Below, in pieces: positions 52,294-61,427 of a DNA stretch of 64,000 nt. The notes below the pieces were generated by a model. That model worked only from the letters and a program-made list of their open reading frames with translations. It did no database searches and was not told the DNA's origin. The position numbers and the translations under genes are program-made. This DNA comes from Erythrobacteraceae bacterium CCH12-C2 (lineage in GTDB: Bacteria > Pseudomonadota > Alphaproteobacteria > Sphingomonadales > Sphingomonadaceae): positions 41,250 to 105,249 of the forward strand of contig LSKF01000129.1 in the NCBI GenBank assembly GCA_001556995.1, in the 5' to 3' direction. The first letter of the stretch is position 1; each line of letters begins with the position of its first letter.

Positions 52294-52854
52294 TTAGCGT
52301 TGGCGGCGGCGGATTGCCAGCACGTAGATGACGAGCGCCGTCAGCGCGAAGAAGAACCACTGTCCGGCATAGGCCAAGTGATTGTTGGGCAGATCGCCCG
52401 GATCGGGCTTGGCCATGGGCTGCAAGCCCGCCACCGGCGGATCAGCGACCAAACGCGGTCCCGGCGCAATCACGCCGGTTACGACGCCGCCGGCAAAGGC
52501 GGGCTTGGCGATGTCGCGGCTGTATCCGAGATCGACAAGCACAGACCGATCCGAGCTCACCGCGCAGGTCGCGCGCTGGACCCAGCCCTTTTGGCCTTTC
52601 AGCGAGGTGCCCGAGACGGCCTCAATGCTGATGACTTGGCCACACGATACCTGACTGCGGCGGAACCACGCTGATGCGCCGTCACCCGACAGGGGAAAAG
52701 CAACAGTGCCGCTGGCATCGGCTGCGGCTTCATACCGGGCCAGCAAGTCGGCCTTCTCCCCCATGCGCCCCAGCTGCCACACGCCCAGCGCGATCATTGT
52801 GGCGACCGCTGCAAGCACGATGATGGTGGGGATGATGGGGACGCGGCGGGTCAT
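52294..52854 (-). CDS. SURF1-family cytochrome oxidase assembly protein
   Basis: A 186-residue membrane protein with two transmembrane segments, near the N-terminus (PIIPTIIVLAAVATMIALGVWQLGR) and at the C-terminus (AYAGQWFFFALTALVIYVLAI), around a periplasmic domain. This is the SURF1 layout, which aids heme a insertion into subunit I; it is shorter than most SURF1 proteins (about 230-250). ATG 52854 overlaps the DUF983 stop by 4 bases. Confidence 0.85.
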   Translation of the reverse strand: MTRRVPIIPTIIVLAAVATMIALGVWQLGRMGEKADLLARYEAAADASGTVAFPLSGDGASAWFRRSQVSCGQVISIEAVSGTSLKGQKGWVQRATCAVSSDRSVLVDLGYSRDIAKPAFAGGVVTGVIAPGPRLVADPPVAGLQPMAKPDPGDLPNNHLAYAGQWFFFALTALVIYVLAIRRRQR

Positions 52855-53204
52855 GGCTGCTGGCTTTCCTGGTATTGGTGATAGACCCACATGGCCTTGT
52901 AGACGCGCAAGGCCCCGATCACGCTGCCCACGGTCACCGGCCCCCAGAATACAAGGTTCGCCCAGAGCGGGGGCCGCAGCCATTCATCCACGCCTAGCGC
53001 GGTGATGATCAGCACCAGTGCGAGCAGCATCGTGACGACGCCAACAAACCGCCCGCCCCGCTCCAGCGCGAGGAAATCGAGCCCGCACGCCGAACATCGA
53101 TCCGCCAACCCTGCGGGCGCGGCGAACAACGTTTTTGCGCTACAGCGGGGACACAGACCGGAAAGCGCGCACTCCCAGAGCGGGTGGTCAGGCGGTGCCG
53201 ACAC
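52851..53204 (-). CDS. DUF983 zinc-ribbon membrane protein
   Basis: A 117-residue protein with two Cys pairs (GLCPRC and RCSACG) forming a likely zinc ribbon, followed by two transmembrane segments. DUF983 genes regularly stand in cta operons of alphaproteobacteria; the function is not known. A GTG start at 53204 is used, overlapping the DUF3291 gene by 17 bases. Confidence 0.82.
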   Translation of the reverse strand: MSAPPDHPLWECALSGLCPRCSAKTLFAAPAGLADRCSACGLDFLALERGGRFVGVVTMLLALVLIITALGVDEWLRPPLWANLVFWGPVTVGSVIGALRVYKAMWVYHQYQESQQP

Positions 53205-53691
53205 ACCAAGGGTCCGGCTTGTGATCGAACGGCTGACCTTCCACCCCCGGCTCGGGAAAGCGGGCCTTGAACGTGAAGGCCTGCGGCGAGGGACCGAAGC
53301 GTTCGATCAGCCAGAGCTTGGAAATGCCCTCTTCAACCGTGGGCCGATGCCCGGCCCTGACCCACCACAGTGCTTGATACACCCCGTCGAACCGCTCGAA
53401 GAATTCCCGGCGTCGGGCCATAAACGGGGTGTGAGCGCTCTTGTAGACATAATCGAACAGGCTTTCGGCGTCGCGCCAGACCGACATATTCACCGCCAGC
53501 AGCGGATCGGGCGCATAGCGCACATCCATCGCATCATTGCCATCGCCGGTCAGGCGCCACACGAAGCCGGGGCTTTGCTCCGCCAGAGCGTTGATCTGAT
53601 CCAGCGCCTCGATGAACGGCCGAACGCGCGGGTCGTCTTGCGGTGCGGCAAGACGACCGATGTTGATCTGCGCGAGGTGCCACTCAGCCAT
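53188..53691 (-). CDS. DUF3291 protein
   Basis: A 167-residue protein of the DUF3291 family (dimeric ferredoxin-like barrel): WHLAQINIGRLAAPQDDPRV, FVWRLTGDGNDAM, VWRDAESLFDYVYKSAHTPFM and a C-terminal FTFKARFPEP are characteristic. Function unknown; a monooxygenase-like or small-ligand role is possible. It is inserted between ctaE (1-base overlap) and DUF983 (17-base overlap). Confidence 0.82.
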   Translation of the reverse strand: MAEWHLAQINIGRLAAPQDDPRVRPFIEALDQINALAEQSPGFVWRLTGDGNDAMDVRYAPDPLLAVNMSVWRDAESLFDYVYKSAHTPFMARRREFFERFDGVYQALWWVRAGHRPTVEEGISKLWLIERFGPSPQAFTFKARFPEPGVEGQPFDHKPDPWCVGTA

Positions 53692-54560
53692 CAGTGGTAT
53701 TCAGCGCCCCAGCCGCCCCACACATAGATGGCGACGAAGAGGAACAGCCACACCACGTCGACGAAGTGCCAGTACCACGCCGCCGCTTCGAAGCCGAAGT
53801 GCTGGCGCGGAGTGAAGTGCCCGATATAGGCGCGGTAGAGGCAGACTGAGAGGAAGATCGTGCCGATCAACACGTGGAAGCCGTGGAAGCCGGTCGCCAT
53901 GTAAAAGGCGCTCGAATAGGTGTTGCCGCCGAAGCCGAACGGCGCGACCGAGTATTCGTAGGCCTGAATGCTGCTGAACAGCACGCCCAGCGCCACCGTC
54001 GCCCACAGGCCCTGCTTGAGGCCAGTGCGGTCACCGTGGATCAGCGAATGGTGCGCCCAGGTCACCGTGGTGCCCGAACACAGCAGGATCAGCGTGTTGA
54101 GCAGCGGCAGGGCGAAGGGATCGAGCACCTCCATGCCTTCCGGAACGAACTGCGCAATCGCGCCTTCGGTGCCGAACAGGCTGGTGGTCGCACCGGTCTC
54201 GTGGTCGAACTGCAGCGCGGCCGGGAACAGCGCGAAGTCGAAGAAGCTCCAGAACCAGCCGACGAAGAACATCACTTCGGATGCGATGAACAGGATCATC
54301 CCGTAGCGCAGGTGAAGCTGCACCACCGGGGTATGATCGCCGCGCTCGGCTTCGGTGACGATGTTCTTGAACCACATGAAGAAGGTGGCGATCAGGCCTG
54401 CAAGGCCCGCCCACATCACGATGCTGGCGGATTTGCCAAACAGATCGGGGTGGAAGCTTAGCACCATCCCGCTGGTGAAGGTGAGCGCCGAGATCGAGCC
54501 GATCAGCGGCCAGATATCGGGTTCGAGAATGTGGTAATCGTGGTTTGCCTTGCCAGCCAT
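53691..54560 (-). CDS. ctaE: Cytochrome c oxidase subunit III
   Basis: A 289-residue subunit with seven transmembrane segments: YHILEPDIWPLIGSISAL at the start, MILFIASEVMFFVGWFWSFF, SGTTVTWAHHSLIHGDR and the C-terminal GFEAAAWYWHFVDVVWLFLF are universal COX3 motifs. Part of the aa3-type terminal oxidase with ctaC and ctaD. It follows ctaG after 31 bases. Confidence 0.96.
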   Translation of the reverse strand: MAGKANHDYHILEPDIWPLIGSISALTFTSGMVLSFHPDLFGKSASIVMWAGLAGLIATFFMWFKNIVTEAERGDHTPVVQLHLRYGMILFIASEVMFFVGWFWSFFDFALFPAALQFDHETGATTSLFGTEGAIAQFVPEGMEVLDPFALPLLNTLILLCSGTTVTWAHHSLIHGDRTGLKQGLWATVALGVLFSSIQAYEYSVAPFGFGGNTYSSAFYMATGFHGFHVLIGTIFLSVCLYRAYIGHFTPRQHFGFEAAAWYWHFVDVVWLFLFVAIYVWGGWGAEYH

Positions 54561-54591
54561 GGTCTGTCCCGTCCCTGGGTTGCCTAAAGGT

Positions 54592-55194
54592 TCAATTGGC
54601 GCGCGCCGGAGCCGAGGATACCGGCTCCTTTACGCGGTGGAAAGTGTAGCTCAGCGTGATCTGCTCGACGCCGCGCATATTCGGATCATCCAGCATCGCC
54701 GGATCGACGAAGTACAGCACCGGCATGGTCACTTCCTGCCCCGGTGCAAGCGTCTGCTCGGTAAAGCAGAAGCACTGGATCTTGTTGAAATACTTGCCCG
54801 CAGTCTCCGGCGTGACGTTGAAGGTCGCCATGCCGGTGATGGGCTGATCGCTGACGTTCTTCGCCACATAGGTCGCAATGTCGCGCTCGCCGATAGTGAC
54901 GGTGTCGGTCGCTTGGCTTGGGCGGAAGGTCCAGGGCATGTCGCTTGCAGCCGAGGCATCGAAGCGGATAGAGATTTTAGCACCGGTTGCATTGGCGGCG
55001 GCGTTGGCAGCCTTGGACTCCGAGGCAACCATCGTGGTGCCGCCGAAGCCGGTGACCTGGCAGAACAGGCGGTAAAGCGGCACCGAGGCATAGCCCAGCC
55101 CCAGCATCGCGCAGGCCCCCGCAAATGCGATGAGCCCGGTGCGCAGGTTGCGGCGCGCGGTCTCGGTATCAGCGGTGGGCGGGAGCGTCGCCAT
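54592..55194 (-). CDS. ctaG: Cytochrome c oxidase assembly protein CtaG (Cox11)
   Basis: A 200-residue copper chaperone for the CuB site: one N-terminal transmembrane segment (about 20-40) and a periplasmic immunoglobulin-like domain. The copper ligands are in KIQCFCFTEQTL, and PVLYFVDP follows. The start overlaps the stop of the 43-residue gene by one base. Confidence 0.94.
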   Translation of the reverse strand: MATLPPTADTETARRNLRTGLIAFAGACAMLGLGYASVPLYRLFCQVTGFGGTTMVASESKAANAAANATGAKISIRFDASAASDMPWTFRPSQATDTVTIGERDIATYVAKNVSDQPITGMATFNVTPETAGKYFNKIQCFCFTEQTLAPGQEVTMPVLYFVDPAMLDDPNMRGVEQITLSYTFHRVKEPVSSAPARAN

Positions 55195-55325
55195 CAGCCG
55201 GCGTCTCCGATGCGCACGATGGTGATGGCGTAGAACAGCACCACGAAGAACAGGAGCGTGCCCGCGACCACAAGATTGCGGCTCTTCTGGCGGCGGCGGA
55301 ATTCGGCTTCTTCGTCGGGCGTCAT
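55194..55325 (-). CDS. 43-residue CoxF-like membrane protein
   Basis: A tiny gene read as [17 protein letters not shown] followed by one transmembrane segment (about 18-36, [17 protein letters not shown]) and a short tail VRIGDAG. The ATG overlaps the ctaB stop (ATGA) and the stop overlaps the ctaG start, so it is tightly coupled. Small proteins of this size and layout sit between ctaB and ctaG in many alphaproteobacteria and are called CoxF; the role is not known. Confidence 0.8.
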   Translation of the reverse strand: MTPDEEAEFRRRQKSRNLVVAGTLLFFVVLFYAITIVRIGDAG

Positions 55326-56248
55326 GCGATGAGCCCCTGATAGGCCGCTATGCGGTCAGCCACCAGCGCGGCGAACAGCACGAAAAGATAGACGATCGAA
55401 TATTTGAACAGGCGCTTTTCGGGGAGCATCTTGTCTTCCGCTGCGCGCATCCGGTTCGCCACCGGCAGCGCCAGCACCACGAACAGCGCCGACAGCACCA
55501 CCGCGACCGAGCCATAGATCCAGCTCGTCCCGCCAATCGCCCAAGGCGCAATCGCAATGGGCGCGAGCACCAGCGTGTAGATCATGATCTGGCGGCGCGT
55601 CACCTTCTCACCCGCCACAACGGGGAGCATCGGGATGCCGACCTTGGCGTAATCGGACTGCACGAACAGCGCCAGCGCCCAGAAATGCGGCGGGGTCCAG
55701 AAGAAGATGATCGCGAACAGCAGGATCGGCATCGCGGTGATCTCGCCCGTCACGGCGACCCAGCCGATCAGCGGCGGAAACGCGCCCGCGCCGCCGCCGA
55801 TGACGATGTTCTGCGGGGTGCGCGGCTTCAGCCACATGGTGTAGATAACGGCATAATAGATGATCGCGCCGAGCAGCAGCGAAGCGGCCAGCCAGCCAAT
55901 CGCCACGCCCATCAGCGCCACCGAAACGCCCGAGAGGAAAATCCCGAAATCGCGCGCATCCTCGCGCCGCATCCGCCCACCGGGGAGCGGACGGTTCATG
56001 GTGCGCTTCATCCCTGCGTCGATATCGGCTTCCCACCACATGTTGAGCACAGCCGAGCCGCCTGCGCCCATGGCGATGGCGAGGATCGCGGTGAAGGCCA
56101 GCACCGGATGGATGCTGCCGGGCGCAGCCAGCACACCGCAGATCGCGGTAAAGATCACCAGCGTCATCACCCGCGGCTTGGTTAGCGCGAAGAAATCACG
56201 CCACTCCGTCGGGAGGCTCGCCGTGGTCTGAGGTGCGGTGCTTGCCAT
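55322..56248 (-). CDS. ctaB: Heme O synthase (protoheme IX farnesyltransferase)
   Basis: A 308-residue polytopic UbiA-superfamily enzyme that farnesylates heme B for the oxidase. [21 protein letters not shown] is the Asp-rich motif; [18 protein letters not shown] lies near the start and [15 protein letters not shown] in the middle. ATG 56248 is chosen; a longer in-frame start (56284) adds an unlikely leader. Confidence 0.95.
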   Translation of the reverse strand: MASTAPQTTASLPTEWRDFFALTKPRVMTLVIFTAICGVLAAPGSIHPVLAFTAILAIAMGAGGSAVLNMWWEADIDAGMKRTMNRPLPGGRMRREDARDFGIFLSGVSVALMGVAIGWLAASLLLGAIIYYAVIYTMWLKPRTPQNIVIGGGAGAFPPLIGWVAVTGEITAMPILLFAIIFFWTPPHFWALALFVQSDYAKVGIPMLPVVAGEKVTRRQIMIYTLVLAPIAIAPWAIGGTSWIYGSVAVVLSALFVVLALPVANRMRAAEDKMLPEKRLFKYSIVYLFVLFAALVADRIAAYQGLIA

Positions 56249-56346
56249 CGTGTTCAGTGTTCCATGGGCAAAGAGCGCGGCCACAATCAGCCGCGCTCCC
56301 GCCTGTATCTCACGCTCCCGCCGGGGAGCAGATCACGCCCTAACCC

Positions 56347-58059
56347 TTACGCAGTAGCCGGACGGTGATCGTGGTAATCATGCGCGTCGGTAATCACCGG
56401 GAGCGTTTCGAACTGGTGGTACGGCGGCGGGCTCGGCAGGGTCCATTCGAGCGTCGTCGCGCCTTCGCCCCACGGGTTGGCTTCGGCCTTCTTGCCGGCG
56501 AACAGCGCGTAAAGGATGTTCACGAAGAAGAAGATCATCGACCCGGCCATGATGTAATAGCCGTAGGTGCTGATCTGGTGCCAGAAGGCGTAGGCCTCCG
56601 GATAGTCAGGGTAACGACGCGGCATCCCCTGCAGGCCCAGGAAGTGCTGCGGGAAGAAGATCACGTTCACGCCGACGAAGAAGGTCCAGAAGTGGATGTG
56701 GCTCAAGAGCTCGCTGTGCATCCGCCCGCTCATCTTCGGGAACCAGTAGTAGAACCCTGCGAACATCGAGAACACCGCGCCCATCGACAGCACGTAGTGG
56801 AAGTGAGCGACCACATAGTAGGTGTCGTGCAGGTTGTCGTCGATCCCGCCATTGGCCAGCACCACGCCGGTGACACCGCCCACGGTGAACAGGAAGATGA
56901 AGCCCAGCGACCAGACCATCGGCGACTTGAAGCTGAGGCTGCCGCCCCACATCGTCGCGATCCAGCTGAAGATCTTCACGCCGGTCGGCACCGCGATCAC
57001 CATGGTGGCGGCGGTGAAGTACATCTTGGTGTTCACGTCGAGGCCCGAGGTGTACATGTGGTGCGCCCACACGATGAACCCGACGACGCCGATGGCGACC
57101 ATCGCATAGGCCATACCGAGGTAGCCAAACACCGGCTTCTTCGAGAAGGTCGCAACGATCTGCGAGATCATGCCGAAGCCCGGCAAAATCATGATGTAGA
57201 CTTCCGGGTGGCCGAAGAACCAGAACAGGTGCTGATAGAGCACCGGATCACCGCCGCCGGCCGGATCGAAGAAGGTCGTGCCGAAATTGCGGTCGGTCAG
57301 CAGCATCGTGATGGCCGCAGCCAGCACGGGCAGCGCCAGCAGCAGCAGGAAGGCGGTAACCAGCACCGACCACACGAACAGCGGCATCTTGTGCAGGGTC
57401 ATGCCCGGCGCGCGCATATTGAAGATGGTGGTGATGAAGTTGGTCGCACCAAGGATCGAGCCAGCGCCCGCAAGGTGGAGCGAGAAGATCGCGAAGTCGA
57501 CCGCCGGGCCGACCGAACCACTCGTGGAAAGCGGCGCGTAAACCGTCCAGCCGGTCCCCGCACCGGGGCCTGAGCCGCCGGGTACGAACAGCGAGAACAG
57601 CAGCGAGAAAAAGCCCGCCACGGTCAGCCAGAACGACACGTTGTTCATGCGCGGGAAGGCCATGTCGGGCGCGCCGATCATCAGCGGCACGAACCAATTG
57701 CCAAAGCCGCCGATCATCGCGGGCATGACCATGAAGAACACCATGATCAGGCCGTGGGCGGTGATGAACACGTTCCACATGTGCAGCGCGGTGTTCAGAT
57801 CATTGCTGCCGCCCATGAACTGGGCCCACCATTGCAGATACTGGATGCCGGGCTCGGCGAGCTCGACCCGCATGATCCCCGAAATCGCGCCGCCCACGAT
57901 CCCCGCGATGATCGCGAAGATCAGGTACATCGTGCCGATGTCCTTGTGGTTGGTCGACATGAACCAGCGGGCGAAGAAGCCCGGCTTGTGGTCGCCATGA
58001 TCATGCGCGTCGTGCGAATGATCGTGGTGGATGTCGAAGCCTTCTGCGGTGGTTGCCAT
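56347..58059 (-). CDS. ctaD: Cytochrome c oxidase subunit I
   Basis: A 570-residue heme-copper oxidase subunit with twelve transmembrane segments. Heme a ligand in [16 protein letters not shown]; the CuB-Tyr crosslink region [20 protein letters not shown]; heme a3/a ligands in [16 protein letters not shown]; the D-channel entrance [21 protein letters not shown] His/Asp-rich N-terminus ([15 protein letters not shown]) is unusual and could bind metal. Confidence 0.97.
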   Translation of the reverse strand: MATTAEGFDIHHDHSHDAHDHGDHKPGFFARWFMSTNHKDIGTMYLIFAIIAGIVGGAISGIMRVELAEPGIQYLQWWAQFMGGSNDLNTALHMWNVFITAHGLIMVFFMVMPAMIGGFGNWFVPLMIGAPDMAFPRMNNVSFWLTVAGFFSLLFSLFVPGGSGPGAGTGWTVYAPLSTSGSVGPAVDFAIFSLHLAGAGSILGATNFITTIFNMRAPGMTLHKMPLFVWSVLVTAFLLLLALPVLAAAITMLLTDRNFGTTFFDPAGGGDPVLYQHLFWFFGHPEVYIMILPGFGMISQIVATFSKKPVFGYLGMAYAMVAIGVVGFIVWAHHMYTSGLDVNTKMYFTAATMVIAVPTGVKIFSWIATMWGGSLSFKSPMVWSLGFIFLFTVGGVTGVVLANGGIDDNLHDTYYVVAHFHYVLSMGAVFSMFAGFYYWFPKMSGRMHSELLSHIHFWTFFVGVNVIFFPQHFLGLQGMPRRYPDYPEAYAFWHQISTYGYYIMAGSMIFFFVNILYALFAGKKAEANPWGEGATTLEWTLPSPPPYHQFETLPVITDAHDYHDHRPATA

Positions 58060-58095
58060 GATCTGATACTCTCAGCTGGTATTCGTTCGTATATC

Positions 58096-59142
58096 TTAGC
58101 GGGTGGTCAGCGCGGCGACCTGCTCGGCCGCAGCAGCTTCGGCAGGCGCAGCAGCCGGAGCCGCTTCCGCTTCACCACCTGCGTCTCCCGGCATCGCCCC
58201 GCCCTGCGCCTTCACCCAAGCAGCAAACTCGGCTGGGGGAAGAGCTTCAATGGCGATCGGCATAAAGCCGTGACGCGCGCCGCACAGCTCGGAGCACTGG
58301 CCGTAATAGACGCCCGGCTCCTTGATGGTGAGCAGCTTTTCATTCAGCTTGCCCGGCACCGCGTCCATTTTGAACCACAGCGACGGCACGGCAAAGGCGT
58401 GGATCACGTCGGTTGCCGTCGTCTGGATGCGCAGCGGCACGCCTGCGGGCACAACCATGCGATTGTCGACCGCGAGCTGCCCCGGCTCGCCGCGCTTCAG
58501 CGCTTCGGCCTGGTCGAGCATGTTGGAGATCACTTCGATCTCGCCGTGATCGGGATAGGTGTAACCCCAGTACCACTGATAGCCGGTCGCCTTGATCGTG
58601 ACAGCGTCGGCAGGCGGGGTTTCGTACTGGCGGGCCAGCAGCGTGATCGAAGGCACGGCGATCACCACCAGAATGATCACCGGCACAATTGTCCAGATCA
58701 CTTCGATCATGGTGTTGTGCGTGGTCCGCGAAGCGACCGGGTTGGCACGGCGATTGAAACGCACAACGACATACAGGATCAAGCCGAGCACGAAGAGGCT
58801 GATGACAGTGATCACTGGCATCAGGATCACATCGTGCATCCACAAGGCGTATTCGCCATTGTCGGAGTACTGATTCTGGAAGGTCATGCTCTGAACCGGA
58901 TCGTCCGCAAAGGACGTCGGCATGCCCTTGCCCTTGGTCGGGGCCATCGGGGTGTAGGCGCTCGCATCAGGCGCAGCAGCCTCAGCCGGAGCAGCCGCAG
59001 CATCGCCAGCGGGCGCCGCCTCGGCGGGCGCAGCCGCTTCGGTCGTGGTGGGAGCGGGAGCGGCGGCATCCTGCGCGCTCGCCGCAATCGGCGCGAACGC
59101 CGCAAGCCCTGCGGCGACTGCCGCGAGGATAGCCATTTTCAT
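58096..59142 (-). CDS. ctaC: Cytochrome c oxidase subunit II
   Basis: A 348-residue subunit: signal peptide (1-24), an Ala/Pro/Glu-rich spacer (about 25-75), two transmembrane segments and the cupredoxin domain with CuA ligands in YGQCSELCGARHGFMPI plus a His near VIHAFAVPSLWFKMDAVPG. A second Ala/Glu-rich stretch ends the protein. ATG 59142 has AGAGGGA upstream. First gene of the cta operon. Confidence 0.96.
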   Translation of the reverse strand: MKMAILAAVAAGLAAFAPIAASAQDAAAPAPTTTEAAAPAEAAPAGDAAAAPAEAAAPDASAYTPMAPTKGKGMPTSFADDPVQSMTFQNQYSDNGEYALWMHDVILMPVITVISLFVLGLILYVVVRFNRRANPVASRTTHNTMIEVIWTIVPVIILVVIAVPSITLLARQYETPPADAVTIKATGYQWYWGYTYPDHGEIEVISNMLDQAEALKRGEPGQLAVDNRMVVPAGVPLRIQTTATDVIHAFAVPSLWFKMDAVPGKLNEKLLTIKEPGVYYGQCSELCGARHGFMPIAIEALPPAEFAAWVKAQGGAMPGDAGGEAEAAPAAAPAEAAAAEQVAALTTR

Positions 59143-59310
59143 ACGGGTGTCCCTCTGACCCATGATCATGTGTCCAAGTATTGCAAATCTGATCCCATAC
59201 CGCCTGCCGCCCGACCCATCGTGGCCCGCTACAGACAGCGTTTCATCGGTGGTTAGCCGACGTCTAGATTGCCCTTAGCTCCGCTTGCCGAGGGCCTCAA
59301 GCGCTTCTAG

Positions 59311-59369
59311 GGAGAAAATTATGCAAGCCGCCATGTGACCGACGCAAGTCGGCGGAACTTCGAATTTTT
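59311..59369 (+). promoter_or_regulatory. Possible pyrE leader: mini-ORF, hairpin and T-run
   Basis: GGAG (59311) precedes a 5-codon ORF (59321-59338, MQAAM) by 6 bases. Its stop touches a hairpin CCGAC-GCAA-GTCGG (59339-59352, GNRA loop), and TTTTTT stands at 59364-59369. The pyrE start is 27 bases further. This could be an attenuator; the 11-base gap between stem and T-run is against a simple terminator. Confidence 0.3.
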
Positions 59370-59395
59370 TCCCAACGATTTCTGGAGCAAAACGC

Positions 59396-59977
59396 GTGAC
59401 CGAGGATGAAGTGCTGGCCGAATTCCGTGCCTCGGGGGCTTTGCTCGAAGGACATTTCAAACTGTCATCGGGGCGCCATAGCGGTCACTACCTACAATGC
59501 GCACGGGTGTTGATGAACCCGGCGCGGGCCGCTCGGCTGGCTGAGGCGGTGGTGGCGGGCATCCCGCCTGAGGTGCGCGCGTCGGTGGATGTAGTGGTCT
59601 CCCCCGCGATGGGCGGGATCATCATCGGCCACGAAGTTGGCCGCGCGATGGGCCTTGATGCGATGTTCCTTGAACGGCCCGACGGGGTGTTCCACCTGCG
59701 CCGCGGCTTCGCGCTTGCGCCGGGCGCAAAGGTGCTGATGGTCGAGGATGTCGTCACCACCGGCCTCTCCAGCCGCGAAGCCATCGCCGCCGTCGCGCGC
59801 GAGGGCGGCGAAGTGATCGCCGAATGCGCCATCATCGACCGGTCTTGCGGGTCGGTCGACTTGGGCGTGCCGTTCTATCCGCTGCTCGCCATTGATTTTC
59901 CCACCTATGCACCCGATTCCATCCCGGAGGCCTTGGCCCGCGTAGAAGTGACCAAGCCCGGAAGCAGGAAAGAATGA
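59396..59977 (+). CDS. pyrE: Orotate phosphoribosyltransferase
   Basis: A 193-residue type I phosphoribosyltransferase making orotidine 5'-phosphate. GHFKLSSGRHSGHYLQCARV lies near the start; the PRPP-binding motif is VLMVEDVVTTGLS. A GTG start is used. Its stop overlaps the pdxJ start (ATGA). Confidence 0.95.
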   Translation: MTEDEVLAEFRASGALLEGHFKLSSGRHSGHYLQCARVLMNPARAARLAEAVVAGIPPEVRASVDVVVSPAMGGIIIGHEVGRAMGLDAMFLERPDGVFHLRRGFALAPGAKVLMVEDVVTTGLSSREAIAAVAREGGEVIAECAIIDRSCGSVDLGVPFYPLLAIDFPTYAPDSIPEALARVEVTKPGSRKE

Positions 59978-60729
59978 CCGCCACCCTCCACCCCCGCCCC
60001 TTGCGCCTCGGCGTGAACATCGATCACGTCGCCACCATCCGCAACGCGCGCGGCGGGGATCATCCTGATCCGGTGCGCGCGGCGGAAATCGTTGCGGCGG
60101 TTGGCGGCGACGGGATCACCGCGCACCTGCGCGAAGACCGCCGCCATATCCGCGACGAGGACTTGGCGCGGATTCAGGCGGCAACCAACCTGCCGCTCAA
60201 CCTCGAAATGGCCGCCACGCCTGAGATGCTGGCCATCGCCTTGCGCCACAAACCCCACGCCGCCTGCATCGTCCCCGAAAAGCGCGAGGAGCGCACCACT
60301 GAAGGCGGGCTTGACGCGGCAGGGATGCACAACACGCTAGTGCCGATCGTCGAGGCGCTGCGCGAGAGCGGCATCCGCGTCTCGCTGTTCATCGAGGCGG
60401 ACGAACGCCAGCTCGACGCCGCGCTGCGCCTTGGTGCGCCGGTGGTGGAATTCCACACCGGCGAATATGCCCACGCCTTCCTGGATAACGATGCCGAGCG
60501 GGTTACCCGCGAATTGCGCCGCATCACCGACATGGCCGCGCTCGCCGCCAAGAACGGGATCGAGCCCCACGCGGGCCACGGCCTCACATTCGACAATGTC
60601 CAGCCCATCGCCGCCATCCCGCAGATCGCCGAGCTCAATATCGGCCACTACTTGATCGGTGAGGCGGTGTTCGTGGGCCTAGAAAACGCCATCCGCCGGA
60701 TGCGCGAATTGATGGACGAAGTGCGCTGA
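59974..60729 (+). CDS. pdxJ: Pyridoxine 5'-phosphate synthase
   Basis: A 251-residue TIM-barrel enzyme forming pyridoxine phosphate from 1-deoxyxylulose phosphate and aminoacetone phosphate. [17 protein letters not shown] (His active site), [30 protein letters not shown] and IEPHAGHGL are family motifs. Part of a pyrE-pdxJ-acpS-lepB run. Confidence 0.97.
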   Translation: MTATLHPRPLRLGVNIDHVATIRNARGGDHPDPVRAAEIVAAVGGDGITAHLREDRRHIRDEDLARIQAATNLPLNLEMAATPEMLAIALRHKPHAACIVPEKREERTTEGGLDAAGMHNTLVPIVEALRESGIRVSLFIEADERQLDAALRLGAPVVEFHTGEYAHAFLDNDAERVTRELRRITDMAALAAKNGIEPHAGHGLTFDNVQPIAAIPQIAELNIGHYLIGEAVFVGLENAIRRMRELMDEVR

Positions 60730-60731
60730 GC

Positions 60732-61016
60732 ATGGCGCAGGCCGATCTTCCCCCGTTAAGCGGCGAGCAGAAGCGCTGGGCCTTCGCCGCTGCCGCACTG
60801 TTCCTGCTGGCGATCGGCTTTCTCGGCTTTGCCTTGAACACGCAGGTGATGATGGTGTTTGCCGTCGGCTGGGTCGCCTTGCAGATCTTCGGCTATGTCG
60901 GCGCATTGAAGATGGCCAAGGGCGATTTCGCGCATCCCTTGTTCAAGTCGCAGGTGATGCTTCATGTCATCGCCTTGGCCTTGCTCGCGGCGGTCATCAT
61001 CAGGGCGTTCAAGTGA
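60732..61016 (+). CDS. Small membrane protein, unknown
   Basis: A 94-residue protein with three predicted transmembrane segments (about 17-34, 37-58 and 73-91) and short cytosolic linkers. No family recognised. It is squeezed between pdxJ (2-base gap) and acpS (4-base overlap) and is probably translated with them. Confidence 0.7.
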   Translation: MAQADLPPLSGEQKRWAFAAAALFLLAIGFLGFALNTQVMMVFAVGWVALQIFGYVGALKMAKGDFAHPLFKSQVMLHVIALALLAAVIIRAFK

Positions 61017-61417
61017 TCATCGGCCTCGGCTCCGACCTGTGCAACATCGAGCGGATCGGCAATTCGCTCGCCCGCTATGGCGAGCGGTTCGAAAACCGGG
61101 TGTTCACCGAGGTCGAAATCGCCAAGGCCCGCCGCCGCCCCTTCACCATGGCGGGCACTTATGCCAAACGCTTCGCCGCCAAGGAGGCTTTCTCTAAAGC
61201 CGTGGGCACCGGGTTCAAGCGCGGCGTGTTCATGAAGGATATCGGCGTCGTCAACGCCCCCTCAGGAGCACCGACGCTCGCGCTCACGGGCGGAGCGGCA
61301 AAGCGGCTTGAAGAAATGATCCCGGCAGGCCATGAGGCCCGCATCCACCTGACCCTCACCGATGACCACCCCTGGGCGCAGGCCTTCGTGATCATCGAAG
61401 CCATTCCCCTGCGCTAG
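61013..61417 (+). CDS. acpS: Holo-[acyl-carrier-protein] synthase
   Basis: A 134-residue phosphopantetheinyl transferase. Mg-binding Asp8 in [14 protein letters not shown] and Glu58 in [16 protein letters not shown] are present. A GTG start is used (GTGA overlap with the previous gene). It arms ACP for fatty-acid synthesis. Confidence 0.95.
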   Translation: MIIGLGSDLCNIERIGNSLARYGERFENRVFTEVEIAKARRRPFTMAGTYAKRFAAKEAFSKAVGTGFKRGVFMKDIGVVNAPSGAPTLALTGGAAKRLEEMIPAGHEARIHLTLTDDHPWAQAFVIIEAIPLR

Positions 61418-61427
61418 GCCTCTCAAT

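Noticed and set aside
56365..57573. 402-codon plus-strand open frame antisense to ctaD
   Set aside because: Composition is His/Arg/Asp-rich, as expected from the complement of a membrane-protein gene; ctaD is certain.
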